Shown in pieces: positions 45,381 to 55,304 of a stretch of DNA of 64,000 nucleotides. A program made the translations under genes and the position numbers. The stretch spans positions 166,250 to 230,249 of the forward strand of contig JAGDZR010000010.1 of NCBI GenBank assembly GCA_049115695.1, in the 5' to 3' direction. The stretch comes from JAGDZR01 sp049115695 (GTDB lineage: Bacteria; Bacteroidota; Bacteroidia; Cytophagales; Cyclobacteriaceae). The notes beneath the pieces are model-generated. The model had not been told where the DNA came from. It saw only the letters and a list, made by a program, of their open reading frames with translations, and ran no database searches. Position 1 is the stretch's first letter. Every line of letters starts with the position of its first letter.

Positions 45381-45388
45381 TAATTTTG
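45381..45388 (+). promoter_or_regulatory. TAnnTTTG promoter element for glyA, 5 nt from ATG
   Basis: TAATTTTG is followed by CGCGC and then ATG 45394. The in-frame GTG at 45367 lies upstream of this element and so cannot be the start. The nearest TTG upstream (45365-45367) is only 13 nt away, so the -33 element is unclear. Confidence 0.55.
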
Positions 45389-45393
45389 CGCGC

Positions 45394-46665
45394 ATGTTAA
45401 GAGACGACCAAATATTTCAGCTAATCGAGGATGAAAAAAAGCGTCAGATCAACGGGATTGAACTGATCGCCTCTGAAAACTTTGTTTCTCCACAGGTAAT
45501 GGAAGCTATGGGAAGCGTACTGACCAATAAGTATGCTGAAGGACTTCCAGGAAAACGCTACTATGGTGGGTGTGAAGTAGTAGACCAGGTTGAGAATATT
45601 GCGAGAGATCGTCTGAAAGAATTGTTCGGGGCTACTTGGGCAAATGTGCAACCTCATTCGGGTGCTCAAGCCAATGCTGCCGTAATGCTAGCCGTCCTCA
45701 ATCCGGGTGATACCATCCTTGGATTTGACTTATCTCACGGAGGACACCTTACCCATGGTTCACCTGTCAACTTCTCAGGAAAACTTTATAATCCAGTTTT
45801 TTACGGAGTAGAAAAAGAAACAGGTAGAATAGACTGGAATAAAGTAGCGGAAACCGCTAGGAAAGAAAAACCAAAATTGATCATTTGTGGTGCTTCGGCA
45901 TATAGCCGTGATTGGGATTACGAACAACTAAGAGCAGTCGCTGATGAAGTTGGGGCACTCTTGCTTGCAGATGTTTCTCACCCCAGCGGACTCATCGCCA
46001 GAGGATTGTTAAACGATCCACTTGAGCATTGCCACATTGTGACTACCACGACTCACAAAACTCTTCGTGGGCCTAGGGGTGGTGTCATCATGATGCGGGA
46101 TGATTTTGAAAATCCATTTGGTATCAAAACACCAAAAGGAGTACTTAGAACCATGAGTTCGTTGTTGGACTCTGGGGTTTTCCCAGGTACACAAGGTGGT
46201 CCACTCGAGCACGTCATTGCCGCCAAGGCGGTTGCCTTCGGTGAGGCACTTACTGATGACTATATGAACTATGTGCTCCAGGTGAAAAAAAATGCAGCTG
46301 TTATGGCTGAATCCCTTGTTGGGAAAGGTTATGACATCATCTCTGAGGGAACTGACAATCACATGATGCTCATTGATCTCCGATCCAAGAATATTACAGG
46401 TAAAGATGCTGAAGCGGCACTTGGCAAAGCAGATATTACGGTGAATAAAAACATGGTCCCGTTTGATGATAAATCACCATTCGTGACGTCTGGAATCAGA
46501 GTAGGCACAGCGGCTGCAACAACCCGTGGACTAAAAGAGGAAGACATGCAGCGAATTGTTGAATACCTCGATAATGCAATCACCAATTGGGAAAATGATA
46601 CCAAGTTAAACGCTGTGAAAGTGGAGATTAATCAATGGATGAGCCAATTTCCGTTATTTAATTAA
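45394..46665 (+). CDS. glyA: Serine hydroxymethyltransferase
   Basis: PLP enzyme converting serine and tetrahydrofolate to glycine and 5,10-methylene-THF. The PLP lysine lies in TTTTHKTLRGPRGGVI, and the N-terminal GIELIASENFVSPQV, the GLPGKRYYGGCE substrate loop and PHSGAQANAAV are present. 423 residues from ATG 45394, a normal length. It is followed by tatC after a 6-nt gap, so glyA-tatC-rpiB is likely an operon. Confidence 0.97.
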   Translation: MLRDDQIFQLIEDEKKRQINGIELIASENFVSPQVMEAMGSVLTNKYAEGLPGKRYYGGCEVVDQVENIARDRLKELFGATWANVQPHSGAQANAAVMLAVLNPGDTILGFDLSHGGHLTHGSPVNFSGKLYNPVFYGVEKETGRIDWNKVAETARKEKPKLIICGASAYSRDWDYEQLRAVADEVGALLLADVSHPSGLIARGLLNDPLEHCHIVTTTTHKTLRGPRGGVIMMRDDFENPFGIKTPKGVLRTMSSLLDSGVFPGTQGGPLEHVIAAKAVAFGEALTDDYMNYVLQVKKNAAVMAESLVGKGYDIISEGTDNHMMLIDLRSKNITGKDAEAALGKADITVNKNMVPFDDKSPFVTSGIRVGTAAATTRGLKEEDMQRIVEYLDNAITNWENDTKLNAVKVEINQWMSQFPLFN

Positions 46666-46671
46666 TCGGAT

Positions 46672-47511
46672 ATGGCATTGGATCAAATCGAGGAAGAAGA
46701 AGGTGAAATGTCCTTTTTGGACCATCTGGAAGAACTCAGGTGGCATTTAGTAAGGTCACTTTTGGCCATCGTTGTATTTGCGATACTCGCTTTTGTATCC
46801 AAGACCATAGTTTTTGGCGAAATCATCCTAGGACCCTCTAAAGTTGATTTCATAACGTACGAGTATTTGTGCAAGTTATCCGAACTGCTCAATTCCTCTG
46901 CGCTTTGCATAGACCAACTGCCTTTCATTATTCAGAGTAGACAAATGACGGGTCAATTCGCCATGCACCTGACCTCTTCATTTGTGATTGGAATCATTTG
47001 TGCATTCCCATATGCCTTTTGGGAAATATGGCGTTTTATCAAACCTGGGCTCTATCCAACAGAAAGAAAAGCGGCACGGGGTGCTACATTTTATGTTTCA
47101 CTGCTCTTTGGGAGTGGGGTGTTTTTTGGATACTTCATGGTGGTTCCCATTTCGGTCAACTTTTTGGCGAACTATCAGATTGATCCGACCATTCTAAATG
47201 AGTTTGACATCATTTCTTATGTCAACACCGTTACAACCTTGGTGCTGGCTTGTGGCATATTGTTCCAATTACCCATAGTCGTTTATTTTACCACAAAAGC
47301 TGGTATTGTCAACTCCGCACTTTTGCGTCAATATCGCAAACACTCCATTATCGTTATATTAATCCTGGGAGCTATGTTAACTCCTCCCGATCCTTTTAGC
47401 CAGCTGCTTTTGGCAATACCTTTGTTGTTCCTTTATCAGCTGGGAATAATCATTGCAAAGAGAGTAGAGAAGAAAGAAAAAGTAGCATCACAAGAACTGA
47501 CAACAAAATGA
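46672..47511 (+). CDS. tatC: Sec-independent protein translocase TatC
   Basis: Receptor subunit of the twin-arginine export pathway, which transports folded proteins. The 279-residue polytopic protein has the conserved N-terminal MSFLDHLEELRWHLVRS and six predicted membrane helices, with FIKPGLYPTERKAA in the central loop. The extended periplasmic loop around residues 60-90 with Cys residues is a common Bacteroidota feature. tatA and tatB are not in this window. It overlaps rpiB by 4 nt (ATGA). Confidence 0.96.
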   Translation: MALDQIEEEEGEMSFLDHLEELRWHLVRSLLAIVVFAILAFVSKTIVFGEIILGPSKVDFITYEYLCKLSELLNSSALCIDQLPFIIQSRQMTGQFAMHLTSSFVIGIICAFPYAFWEIWRFIKPGLYPTERKAARGATFYVSLLFGSGVFFGYFMVVPISVNFLANYQIDPTILNEFDIISYVNTVTTLVLACGILFQLPIVVYFTTKAGIVNSALLRQYRKHSIIVILILGAMLTPPDPFSQLLLAIPLLFLYQLGIIIAKRVEKKEKVASQELTTK

Positions 47512-47936
47512 AAATCGGATTAGGTGGAGATCACGCAGGCTTCCAATACAAAGCAAAACTTGTAGATCATTTAACAGCATTGGGTCATGAAGTGAAGGAT
47601 TTTGGCCCTCACTCTGCTGACTCTGTGGACTATCCAGATTTTGTTCATCCACTCTCAGAGGCTGTGGAAAAAGGTGAACTTGACTATGGCGTTCTCATCT
47701 GTGGTAGTGGAAATGGCGTCACTGTTACCGCCAATAAGCATCAGGGAATCAGAGCGGCACTGGTATGGCAAAAAGAATTGGCTGCATTATCCAGACAGCA
47801 CAACAATAGCAATGTGATATGCATAGCAGCTCGATTTGTTGCTTACGAACTTGCGGAAACAATGGTAGACACATTCATTTCTACTCCGTTTGAAGGGGGT
47901 AGACATGCCACAAGAGTCAACAAAATTAGTTGCTAG
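47508..47936 (+). CDS. rpiB: Ribose-5-phosphate isomerase B
   Basis: Isomerises ribose-5-P and ribulose-5-P. The 142-residue RpiB/LacA fold has GGDHAGFQYKAKL, the active-site Cys in LICGSGNGVTVTANK and the C-terminal GRHATRVNKIS. Translationally coupled to tatC. It overlaps the convergent polytopic membrane gene by 11 nt. Confidence 0.95.
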   Translation: MKIGLGGDHAGFQYKAKLVDHLTALGHEVKDFGPHSADSVDYPDFVHPLSEAVEKGELDYGVLICGSGNGVTVTANKHQGIRAALVWQKELAALSRQHNNSNVICIAARFVAYELAETMVDTFISTPFEGGRHATRVNKISC

Positions 47937-49314
47937 TTTTCAGGTAATATCGGTTGCCTTTTCCCTGTCTATACTTTTCTGCCAGAATTGGGAATCTGAA
48001 AAACAATTTCTCCATTAAACCCCAATCATCAACGATCACCTCTGGCAGGTCATTGATGAGCGCATTGTAGACGGTAAGCGCATTGGGATAATGATCTATA
48101 TCCTGCAAATAGCGGATGGTTAATTCCTTATCTATTGCCGGTCCTGCAATTGCCCGATCATAATACAATCCTGGGTCGTCTGACAATACCATAACTTTCT
48201 GTCCTGTTGAACCTGCAGGGTTAAGTGGCTGGGTCAACAATATGGATTTGTCAATATAGTTGTAGATGAAAAAAGGAGTCGCGATTAAACTTCCAATTAT
48301 TAAAAAAGGCAACACAAAAAGAAACAGTCTTTTTTTCAAAAGAAGCGCATATTGGGTCAGGTAAAATGCTCCGGGAATGACAAAATATGCCAATTGTGGA
48401 GTAGACAGTTCGACATCAATCCACACTACAATCACGCCTGATAAAAATATCAAAAACATGACTTGATTAATCTTGCTACCAAAACTTGTGTACCTTCCTT
48501 TGACCCAAGTATTGTACATGGCAATCACTATCCAAAACAATGGAACTGCAAAGGCTATCAACATTCCTACTAAGTCAGCATACCAGATTCGTTCATTTAG
48601 CAATCCTCGACTGTAAACCGAATAGATCATATAAGACAAACCATCATTCCAGTAATACAAGCCTGCTGTGATCAAAATTGGCAGCAAATAGCCGTAGAAA
48701 TAAAGCAATATTCGCCTTGCGATTGGTGCACTGAAAAGAATGAATGACAGCAATAAAACAATAAAGTAAATGGCTGCCGGTACATAAATGATGGTTGCAA
48801 TACCTAGATAAATCCCCGCGAATAAGAATAGTTCGTCTGTTACTTTGTTGTCTATCCTGCGAATGACATGGTTAAGGGCCAATAGTATAAAAGTTGAACT
48901 CATCAACATTGGCGATAGCGACATGAAATCAGGAATCGCCATCATCAACAACACGTAGAACAATCCAATGAGATAGTTATTCTCCTTAAATGCCTTGTTC
49001 CGAACCATCATTACACTGAATATGGTGGCGTTGATGAAAATGACTAATGTTGAGAAAACCCAATGAGCGATTCGACTATTCCCAAACATGAAGTCCAAAT
49101 ACTTGTAAATCAGGCCCGCCAATGGTGATAGGTAGGTATAAGCTTCCTTGTACATCAAAAACCCATTTGCAAGTCGTTCGCCAGTGAGTAACCACGTGAA
49201 TTCAGGTAAGGAAATGGGCAATCCTATTAAGCCGATGACTATGCGCACTACCACCAAAATGGCTAGCACAAAAACCAGTCTATACGGATCATTGATTTTA
49301 AAAAATCGGAACAA
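47926..49314 (-). CDS. Polytopic membrane protein, possible glycosyltransferase-like
   Basis: 462-residue membrane protein with 10-12 hydrophobic segments. The layout, an N-terminal membrane span (about 12-33), a charged LTGERLANGFLMYKEAYTYLSPLAG loop, then many spans and a soluble C-terminal tail, resembles GT-C/GT39-like polytopic glycosyltransferases or DUF6427-type proteins, but no catalytic motif is definite. The start is TTG (49314), supported by an in-frame TGA just upstream. It is divergent from rbfA. Confidence 0.7.
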   Translation of the reverse strand: MFRFFKINDPYRLVFVLAILVVVRIVIGLIGLPISLPEFTWLLTGERLANGFLMYKEAYTYLSPLAGLIYKYLDFMFGNSRIAHWVFSTLVIFINATIFSVMMVRNKAFKENNYLIGLFYVLLMMAIPDFMSLSPMLMSSTFILLALNHVIRRIDNKVTDELFLFAGIYLGIATIIYVPAAIYFIVLLLSFILFSAPIARRILLYFYGYLLPILITAGLYYWNDGLSYMIYSVYSRGLLNERIWYADLVGMLIAFAVPLFWIVIAMYNTWVKGRYTSFGSKINQVMFLIFLSGVIVVWIDVELSTPQLAYFVIPGAFYLTQYALLLKKRLFLFVLPFLIIGSLIATPFFIYNYIDKSILLTQPLNPAGSTGQKVMVLSDDPGLYYDRAIAGPAIDKELTIRYLQDIDHYPNALTVYNALINDLPEVIVDDWGLMEKLFFRFPILAEKYRQGKGNRYYLKTSN

Positions 49315-49368
49315 GGGATTGATGAATTTGGATCAAATGGAAGCCGAAATTAACAAATAAATAATGGA

Positions 49369-49376
49369 TAATTTTG
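49369..49376 (+). promoter_or_regulatory. TAnnTTTG promoter element for rbfA, 4 nt from ATG
   Basis: TAATTTTG is followed by CACA and then ATG 49381, another near-leaderless arrangement. The closest upstream TTG (49328-49330) is too far (38 nt) to be a -33 element. Confidence 0.55.
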
Positions 49377-49380
49377 CACA

Positions 49381-49752
49381 ATGGAATCGAAACGTCAACA
49401 TAAATATGGCAGAATGATCCAAAAGGATCTGGGTACAATTTTTCAACGTGATCCTCGTCACTACTTTGGCCATAGTTTGGTCACGGTGACAGATGTGGAT
49501 ATGTCTCCCGATCTGAGTGTAGCAAGGGTTTATTTTAGCATTTTCCCTATTAAGGATGCCGAGAAAGTCATGAAGGGCCTTAACGATCACAAGGGTGAAA
49601 TCAGAAAGCATCTTGGCAACAAAATTGGCAAACAAGTCAGGAAAGTGCCGGAACTGGCTTTTTTCCACGACGATACCGAAGAAAAAGCAAGTCAAATTGA
49701 CAATTTGATTGATGGGTTGGAGATTCCGAAAGATGATCCATCAGAAAACTAA
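49381..49752 (+). CDS. rbfA: Ribosome-binding factor A
   Basis: 30S maturation factor with a KH-like fold, 123 residues. Family sequence includes MIQKDLGTIFQRDPR near the N-terminus, LVTVTDVDMSPDLSVARVYFSIF in the central sheet and the C-terminal RKVPELAFFHDDTEEKASQID. It is followed immediately by the LolC/E-like permease (TAA then GTG), an order common in this phylum. Confidence 0.95.
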   Translation: MESKRQHKYGRMIQKDLGTIFQRDPRHYFGHSLVTVTDVDMSPDLSVARVYFSIFPIKDAEKVMKGLNDHKGEIRKHLGNKIGKQVRKVPELAFFHDDTEEKASQIDNLIDGLEIPKDDPSEN

Positions 49753-50976
49753 GTGAACACTTCATTCTTCATAGCAAGACGATATTTCTTCTCTGGAAAG
49801 AAGAAAAACTTCATCAACATCATTTCGATCATTTCGATGCTTGTGGTTGGGATCGCAACTATGTCCCTCATCATTGTCCTGTCTGTGTTCAATGGGTTGG
49901 AGGGGCTATTAAGATCCCTTTACAATGACTTTGATCCTGAAATGATTATAACTCCTCAGGCAGGTAAGTCTTTTGAATACAACGATGAACTAAAGGCACA
50001 ACTAAGTCAGGTACCTGGGATCAAATATGTAACTGAGGTCATTGAAGACAATGTATTGATTCGTTACAACAATGCTGAACGAGTCGTAAGGATGAAAGGT
50101 GTTTCAGACGAGTTTTTAGTTGATGGCAGAATCAACAATTCAATTGTATATGGTTCAGCAAAATTGCGTGAAGGAGACGTAAACTATGCCATCGTGGGAA
50201 TGGGCATTCAGTATGACCTTTCCATAAAGCCAAGTAATGATTTCTTTACCATTCAGGTTTACTATCCCAGAAATATCAATCCTGGCATCACAGATCCTAC
50301 GAGTATTTATTCCGTTCGACATATCATGCCTTCTGGCACTTTTTCGATTGAGAAGTATTATGATGAAAACTACATGTTTGTTCCAGTAAACTTTGCATCA
50401 CAACTGCTGCGTTACGGGGACAAACGAACCGGTCTAGAACTCTCTCTACAAGCCGGAACCAATCCATATGAAGTCAAAAAAGGCTTAATAGCGATCTTTG
50501 GAGATCGCTTTCAAATCAGGCTTGGCGAGGAAATTCACGAAGATTTGTTCAAGATTCTGAGTATCGAAAAATTGTTTGTGTATATCATTTTCTCACTCAT
50601 TATAGGTATAGCATCCATCAACATTTACTTTGTTCTCACCATGCTCGCATTAGAAAAGAAAAAGGACATTGCGGCGCTCGCCGCTCAGGGTGCTGAACCA
50701 AGGTTGATTCGAAATGTTTTTATCAATCAAGGAATGATGATCGCCTTTTCCGGGGCATTTCTAGGGCTCATTTTAGGGCTTGCCATATCATTCACTCAAC
50801 AATACTTTGGGATAATTTCAATGGGTATGCAAACCGCCATAATGGATGCCTATCCTGTCAAAGTAGCATGGACTGATGTGTTGATTAGCTGTGGTTGTAT
50901 CATTACCATTACCATTATTGCCTCTATCGCACCAGCCAGATTTGCAGTTAAGACCATCTCCATGAGAGAACTATAA
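49753..50976 (+). CDS. LolC/LolE-like FtsX permease
   Basis: 407-residue MacB/FtsX permease of the lipoprotein-releasing (LolCE) type. The N-terminal NFINIISIISMLVVGIATMSLIIVLSVFNG resembles LolC/E. A periplasmic domain (about 55-270) and three C-terminal membrane spans follow, with AQGAEPRLIRNVFI as the coupling helix. The gene starts with GTG directly after the rbfA stop. No LolD ATPase is here, so a Lol role is inferred only by family. Confidence 0.87.
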   Translation: MNTSFFIARRYFFSGKKKNFINIISIISMLVVGIATMSLIIVLSVFNGLEGLLRSLYNDFDPEMIITPQAGKSFEYNDELKAQLSQVPGIKYVTEVIEDNVLIRYNNAERVVRMKGVSDEFLVDGRINNSIVYGSAKLREGDVNYAIVGMGIQYDLSIKPSNDFFTIQVYYPRNINPGITDPTSIYSVRHIMPSGTFSIEKYYDENYMFVPVNFASQLLRYGDKRTGLELSLQAGTNPYEVKKGLIAIFGDRFQIRLGEEIHEDLFKILSIEKLFVYIIFSLIIGIASINIYFVLTMLALEKKKDIAALAAQGAEPRLIRNVFINQGMMIAFSGAFLGLILGLAISFTQQYFGIISMGMQTAIMDAYPVKVAWTDVLISCGCIITITIIASIAPARFAVKTISMREL

Positions 50977-51058
50977 ACACTGCGATCAATCATAAAATTT
51001 TACCCTCTAAATTCAACGGAATTGTTTAGTTTCGAAGCTTGGTTTGTGCACTACTTCC

Positions 51059-53977
51059 ATGAAAGTAAACCCTGATCGTCCGTTCAAACTTATTTACTCG
51101 CTTTACCAGCATCAATACCTAGGATTTTTGTTCGAATCATACGTGGTTCAGCTAAATGAAAAAGGTAATCTGACATTTTCACATCAGAACATCTCAGCAA
51201 AAAATGCAAGTGAGTTTGCTGCCAACCTCGATGAACATGACTACACACTCATCGAAACGATGGATGCCATGCAACAGGAGGTAATTGTAAGCAGGTTTTC
51301 TACAAAAAAATCAAAGCCGGATCTGTTCTTTCCAAAAGTTTATGATGCACAAAGTGGTGACAAATTGCTTCAGAATGAAATAGATACTTATCTGGAAAAA
51401 AGAAGAACTACCATCATGCCTTTGCTAAAAGGTAAGCATGTGTATGAAATGGGTAGTGATGGAGAACCTGCCTGGCAGAAAATAAATGTCCTTGAAGAGG
51501 AAGCAACTATCCTTTTCCACTTCCGAAAAAACGAAGATAATACGCACTACTTTCCAACAATCAAATTGCACGGGGAGAAAATGGAATTTCGTGGACGTGA
51601 AAGCTATGTCATTAGTAACGAGCCAGCTTATATGATGGTAGACCGGCAGCTTTTTACGTTTGCTCAACCCATTAGCGGTGGAAAGATGAAGCCATTCATT
51701 AAGAAGAAGTTCATCCTTATTCCCAAAAAGGTTGAGGAAACATATTACGAAAAATTTGTTGGTCCGTTAGTGGAGTCATTTGATGTGTATGCCAAAGGAT
51801 TTGAAATAAAAACTGAAAATCATACGCCTCAACCAGTGCTCACATTGTCTGAAGTTAAGCAGGTTGCTTCAGGAAATTTATTTAACAATGGGAATGCGAA
51901 TGGTGTCAGCAATAACAAGGTGTTGTTCGAACTGAGTTATCAGTACGGCAATTACAAATTTCGGGCTGACCATTTAAAGGATGTAAGTGTTTCTCTTCAA
52001 AAGGAAAATGATGACTATACGTTCTATCGAATAAGGCGTCAAAAGGCCAGAGAAAAAGAACTAATAAAAATGCTTGAAGCGCGTGGACTGACCATGCGAA
52101 ATTCGAGGATTACACTTGACGAGTCTAAAGCGTTCGATTGGCTCAATACACATCAGTCAGTATTGTATGAAGAAGGTTTTATCATACAACAACCCAATAA
52201 TGGGTCTAAGAAGTATTTCCTCGGTGAATCATCTATTGATATTCGCATCGAAGAAAAGATCGACTGGTTTGATATAAAGGCCGTGGTGAAATTCGGTGAT
52301 TATGAAATACCGTTTTCGGAAATCCGGAGACTAATTCTGGGTAACAAAAGCGAGATAAGTCTACCCAATGGAGAAATTGGCATAATCCCATCGTCGTGGG
52401 CTGAAGATTACAAAGATCTTTTCATGTTTTCGGAATCCGGTGATGAGCAAAATAGACTCGAAAAGCACCATGTAGCACTTGTACAATCTCTCAAGGATAA
52501 CCAGTCAGCAACTGTATCAATGAGTAGAAAGCTTCAGCGCTTACTTGACTTTGACCAAATAGAAGAAAACACCCTTCCTAAAGGATTCAAAGGGGACCTT
52601 CGGCCGTATCAGTTAGCAGGCTTCAACTGGATGTTGTTTTTAAATGAATTCAATTTCGGCGGTTGTTTGGCCGATGACATGGGTCTGGGGAAAACAGTCC
52701 AAACCCTGGCAATGCTACAGTATCAAGCTGAGCATATCGAAGGAGCAACAAACTTGCTCGTAATGCCTACTTCGCTGATTTACAACTGGCAGATGGAGGC
52801 AAAGAGGTTTACCCCCAAACTCAAAGCGCTCATTTACACAGGCACAAATCGTAAGAAGGACCCAAAAACCTTTGCCAAGTATGACTTAGTGATTACGAGT
52901 TATGGCATTACACGACTTGATGCTGATATTCTTTCAGAATTTTATTTCAACTATATCATTTTGGATGAGTCACAAGCCATCAAAAATCCAGACTCAATTA
53001 TCAGCAAGGCTGTTCGGAAGCTAGCTTCCAGGAGAAAACTGATTCTCACAGGAACACCGATCGAAAATAGCACCCTTGACTTGTGGTCTCAGCTTTCGTT
53101 CGTAAACCCTGGTTTACTCGGCGGAAAATCTTACTTCAAAAACGAATACCTGATTCCGATTGAAAAGAAAGGAGATCAAAACAAGACAAAGCGACTCAAT
53201 GCTATGATCAAACCCTTCATTCTGAGAAGGGATAAAAGTCAGGTTGCTTCTGACCTTCCAGAGAAAACCATTAGTGTAAAGTACTGCTCAATGTCTGATG
53301 CTCAACGAGCGTATTACGAAGCAGAAAAGAACATGTATCGTAATCAGATCATGGAGTCCATTGAAACTGATGGCATTCAAAAGTCTCAGATGATATTGCT
53401 GCAGGGGTTGACTCGATTGAGGCAAATTGCCAATCACCCGGTTATGGTTGATGAGCATTACGAAGGAGACTCTGGTAAGCTGGAAGATATTATCTACATG
53501 ATCCATAACGCATTAGGAAAGGACCATAACATATTGATTTTCAGCCAATTCGTAAAACACCTCAAACTCATCAGCAGTCACCTCGATGAAAAAGAGATTA
53601 GATATAGCTATTTGGACGGATCTGTGAAGGACCGTCAGAGAGAAGTCGAGAATTTTCAAAAAGATGAGTCCATTAACGTTTTCCTCATTTCTCTGAAAGC
53701 CGGTGGTGTGGGGCTTAATCTTACAAAAGCGGATTATGTTTTCATGCTGGACCCTTGGTGGAATCCTGCTGCTGAAGCCCAAGCAATTGACAGAGCTCAT
53801 AGAATCGGACAGAAAAACAAGGTGTTTACCTATAAATTTATTGCGCGAGATACACTCGAAGAAAAAATCCTTAAACTCCAGGATGCCAAGAAAAAACTGG
53901 CTGGAGATCTCATCACGATAGAAGAAAGCTTCGTTAAGAGCCTGACGAAAGACGACATCAGCAAACTATTTGATTAA
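51059..53977 (+). CDS. SNF2/RapA-family helicase
   Basis: 972-residue Swi2/Snf2 ATPase. An N-terminal region of about 480 residues of unknown fold precedes the two RecA-like lobes: motif I DDMGLGKTVQTL (about residues 539-550), motif II DESQ, motif III TGTPIENS, and the C-terminal helicase lobe with FLISLKAGGVGLNL and QAIDRAHRIGQ. Motif II reads DESQ rather than DEAH/DEGH, as in a minority of bacterial SNF2 proteins. TTG 51044 is also in frame; ATG 51059 is preferred. No nuclease or methylase partner is nearby, so a general role in chromatin or transcription recycling is as likely as any other. Confidence 0.92.
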   Translation: MKVNPDRPFKLIYSLYQHQYLGFLFESYVVQLNEKGNLTFSHQNISAKNASEFAANLDEHDYTLIETMDAMQQEVIVSRFSTKKSKPDLFFPKVYDAQSGDKLLQNEIDTYLEKRRTTIMPLLKGKHVYEMGSDGEPAWQKINVLEEEATILFHFRKNEDNTHYFPTIKLHGEKMEFRGRESYVISNEPAYMMVDRQLFTFAQPISGGKMKPFIKKKFILIPKKVEETYYEKFVGPLVESFDVYAKGFEIKTENHTPQPVLTLSEVKQVASGNLFNNGNANGVSNNKVLFELSYQYGNYKFRADHLKDVSVSLQKENDDYTFYRIRRQKAREKELIKMLEARGLTMRNSRITLDESKAFDWLNTHQSVLYEEGFIIQQPNNGSKKYFLGESSIDIRIEEKIDWFDIKAVVKFGDYEIPFSEIRRLILGNKSEISLPNGEIGIIPSSWAEDYKDLFMFSESGDEQNRLEKHHVALVQSLKDNQSATVSMSRKLQRLLDFDQIEENTLPKGFKGDLRPYQLAGFNWMLFLNEFNFGGCLADDMGLGKTVQTLAMLQYQAEHIEGATNLLVMPTSLIYNWQMEAKRFTPKLKALIYTGTNRKKDPKTFAKYDLVITSYGITRLDADILSEFYFNYIILDESQAIKNPDSIISKAVRKLASRRKLILTGTPIENSTLDLWSQLSFVNPGLLGGKSYFKNEYLIPIEKKGDQNKTKRLNAMIKPFILRRDKSQVASDLPEKTISVKYCSMSDAQRAYYEAEKNMYRNQIMESIETDGIQKSQMILLQGLTRLRQIANHPVMVDEHYEGDSGKLEDIIYMIHNALGKDHNILIFSQFVKHLKLISSHLDEKEIRYSYLDGSVKDRQREVENFQKDESINVFLISLKAGGVGLNLTKADYVFMLDPWWNPAAEAQAIDRAHRIGQKNKVFTYKFIARDTLEEKILKLQDAKKKLAGDLITIEESFVKSLTKDDISKLFD

Positions 53978-54036
53978 ATATCCGGTTAATTAATAGGGAT
54001 AAATAATCGCTATCTTGTTAGTAGAATACTTACCTG

Positions 54037-55269
54037 ATGAATATGAGGCTTATTCTTATTGCATGTTTGTTGATTGCCAACTTGAGTAATGTTATTGCTC
54101 AGTTGAAAATAGGACTCTTTTTGCCTCAAAATGAGTCCCGCATTACTGTACCCTTCAAGTTCATCAACAATCTGATTGTCGTGCCTGTAACCATCAATAA
54201 TCAGATCACGCTAAATTATATCTTGGATACAGGTGCCAATACACCCATCCTAACCGAACGCCTGTTTGGCGATATCATGGGGTTGGAATATGCTCGCACC
54301 ATGATGATCACAGGACCTGGAATGATCGACTCCATCCAGGCACATGTTGCAAATGGCATTAGTCTTAATCTCCCAAACGGAATCCGCGGACGTAATATGT
54401 CCATGCTCGTATTGGAAAAGGATTACATCGAATTGAAAAAGAATCTTGGTGAGGAGCTATATGGCATCATCGGTTTTGATGTGTTCAAGCGATTCATCGT
54501 TGAGATCGATTATGAAAACCGTGAAGTTACATTCCATGAACCATCGATGTACAAAGGACCTTCACGCAAGTACCGGGAGTTTGATTTGATGCTAGATGGT
54601 ACAAAACCTTACCTCAACACATTGATTAGTCAAGGTGACAAAAGCGACACAGTCAAACTCATGATCGACACAGGTGCAAGTCATGCACTATTGCTTGACC
54701 TGACCATGTCGTCAGTCCTGACCGTTCCGGACACCACGATCCAAACCTCTCTGGGCCATGGCCTTGGAGGTGAAATATCAGGGCGAATCGGCCGAATCGA
54801 TCAGTTAAAAATGGGGCACTACACACTCAATGATGTACTGGTTTCCATTCCAGATCCTGGAGCATATAGTAATGCCATCAAAAGAGGTTCAAGGAACGGT
54901 ACAATTGGGGGCAATGCACTTTCACGGTTCAACGTCATTTTTGATTACCTGAATTACAAGCTCTACCTGACTAGAAATAAGTCATACGGGGAAAAATTTG
55001 AATATGACATGAGCGGTATGCGGATATCATTCTATGAAAATCCAAAGCGTCTTGAAGTAACAGGTATTATGAAAAATAGTCCTGCTTCCAAATTACCAGT
55101 GCAAGTAGGTGATGAAGTCGTTTCTATCAATGGACATAATCTTCAAAACTCAAAGCTTTCTGACATTTACAGCGTGCTGAGAAGCAAAAACGGTAGAAAA
55201 GTCAGAATAAAAATCATTAAAAATGACCAGTTGCTAGAATATAGGTTCAGGCTTACCCGAATGATCTGA
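54037..55269 (+). CDS. Secreted double aspartic-protease-like protein with PDZ domain
   Basis: 410-residue protein with a signal peptide (about 1-22, ending VIAQ). Two retropepsin-like half-domains each carry a DTGA active-site motif: Asp64 in YILDTGANTP and Asp211 in LMIDTGASHALL. A PDZ domain occupies the C-terminus (about 345-405, SPASKLPVQVGDEVVSINGH). Both aspartates are intact, so a functional two-lobed aspartic protease is plausible. It is surface or periplasmic by prediction; substrates are unknown. Confidence 0.88.
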   Translation: MNMRLILIACLLIANLSNVIAQLKIGLFLPQNESRITVPFKFINNLIVVPVTINNQITLNYILDTGANTPILTERLFGDIMGLEYARTMMITGPGMIDSIQAHVANGISLNLPNGIRGRNMSMLVLEKDYIELKKNLGEELYGIIGFDVFKRFIVEIDYENREVTFHEPSMYKGPSRKYREFDLMLDGTKPYLNTLISQGDKSDTVKLMIDTGASHALLLDLTMSSVLTVPDTTIQTSLGHGLGGEISGRIGRIDQLKMGHYTLNDVLVSIPDPGAYSNAIKRGSRNGTIGGNALSRFNVIFDYLNYKLYLTRNKSYGEKFEYDMSGMRISFYENPKRLEVTGIMKNSPASKLPVQVGDEVVSINGHNLQNSKLSDIYSVLRSKNGRKVRIKIIKNDQLLEYRFRLTRMI

Positions 55270-55304
55270 CAGGCTATTACGCCGAGACTCAGATAACCAG
55301 CTTA

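Noticed and set aside
51059..53977. Phage-defence system built on the SNF2 helicase
   Set aside because: No nuclease, methylase, DUF1998 or other defence partner is adjacent; flanking genes are permease and protease housekeeping types.
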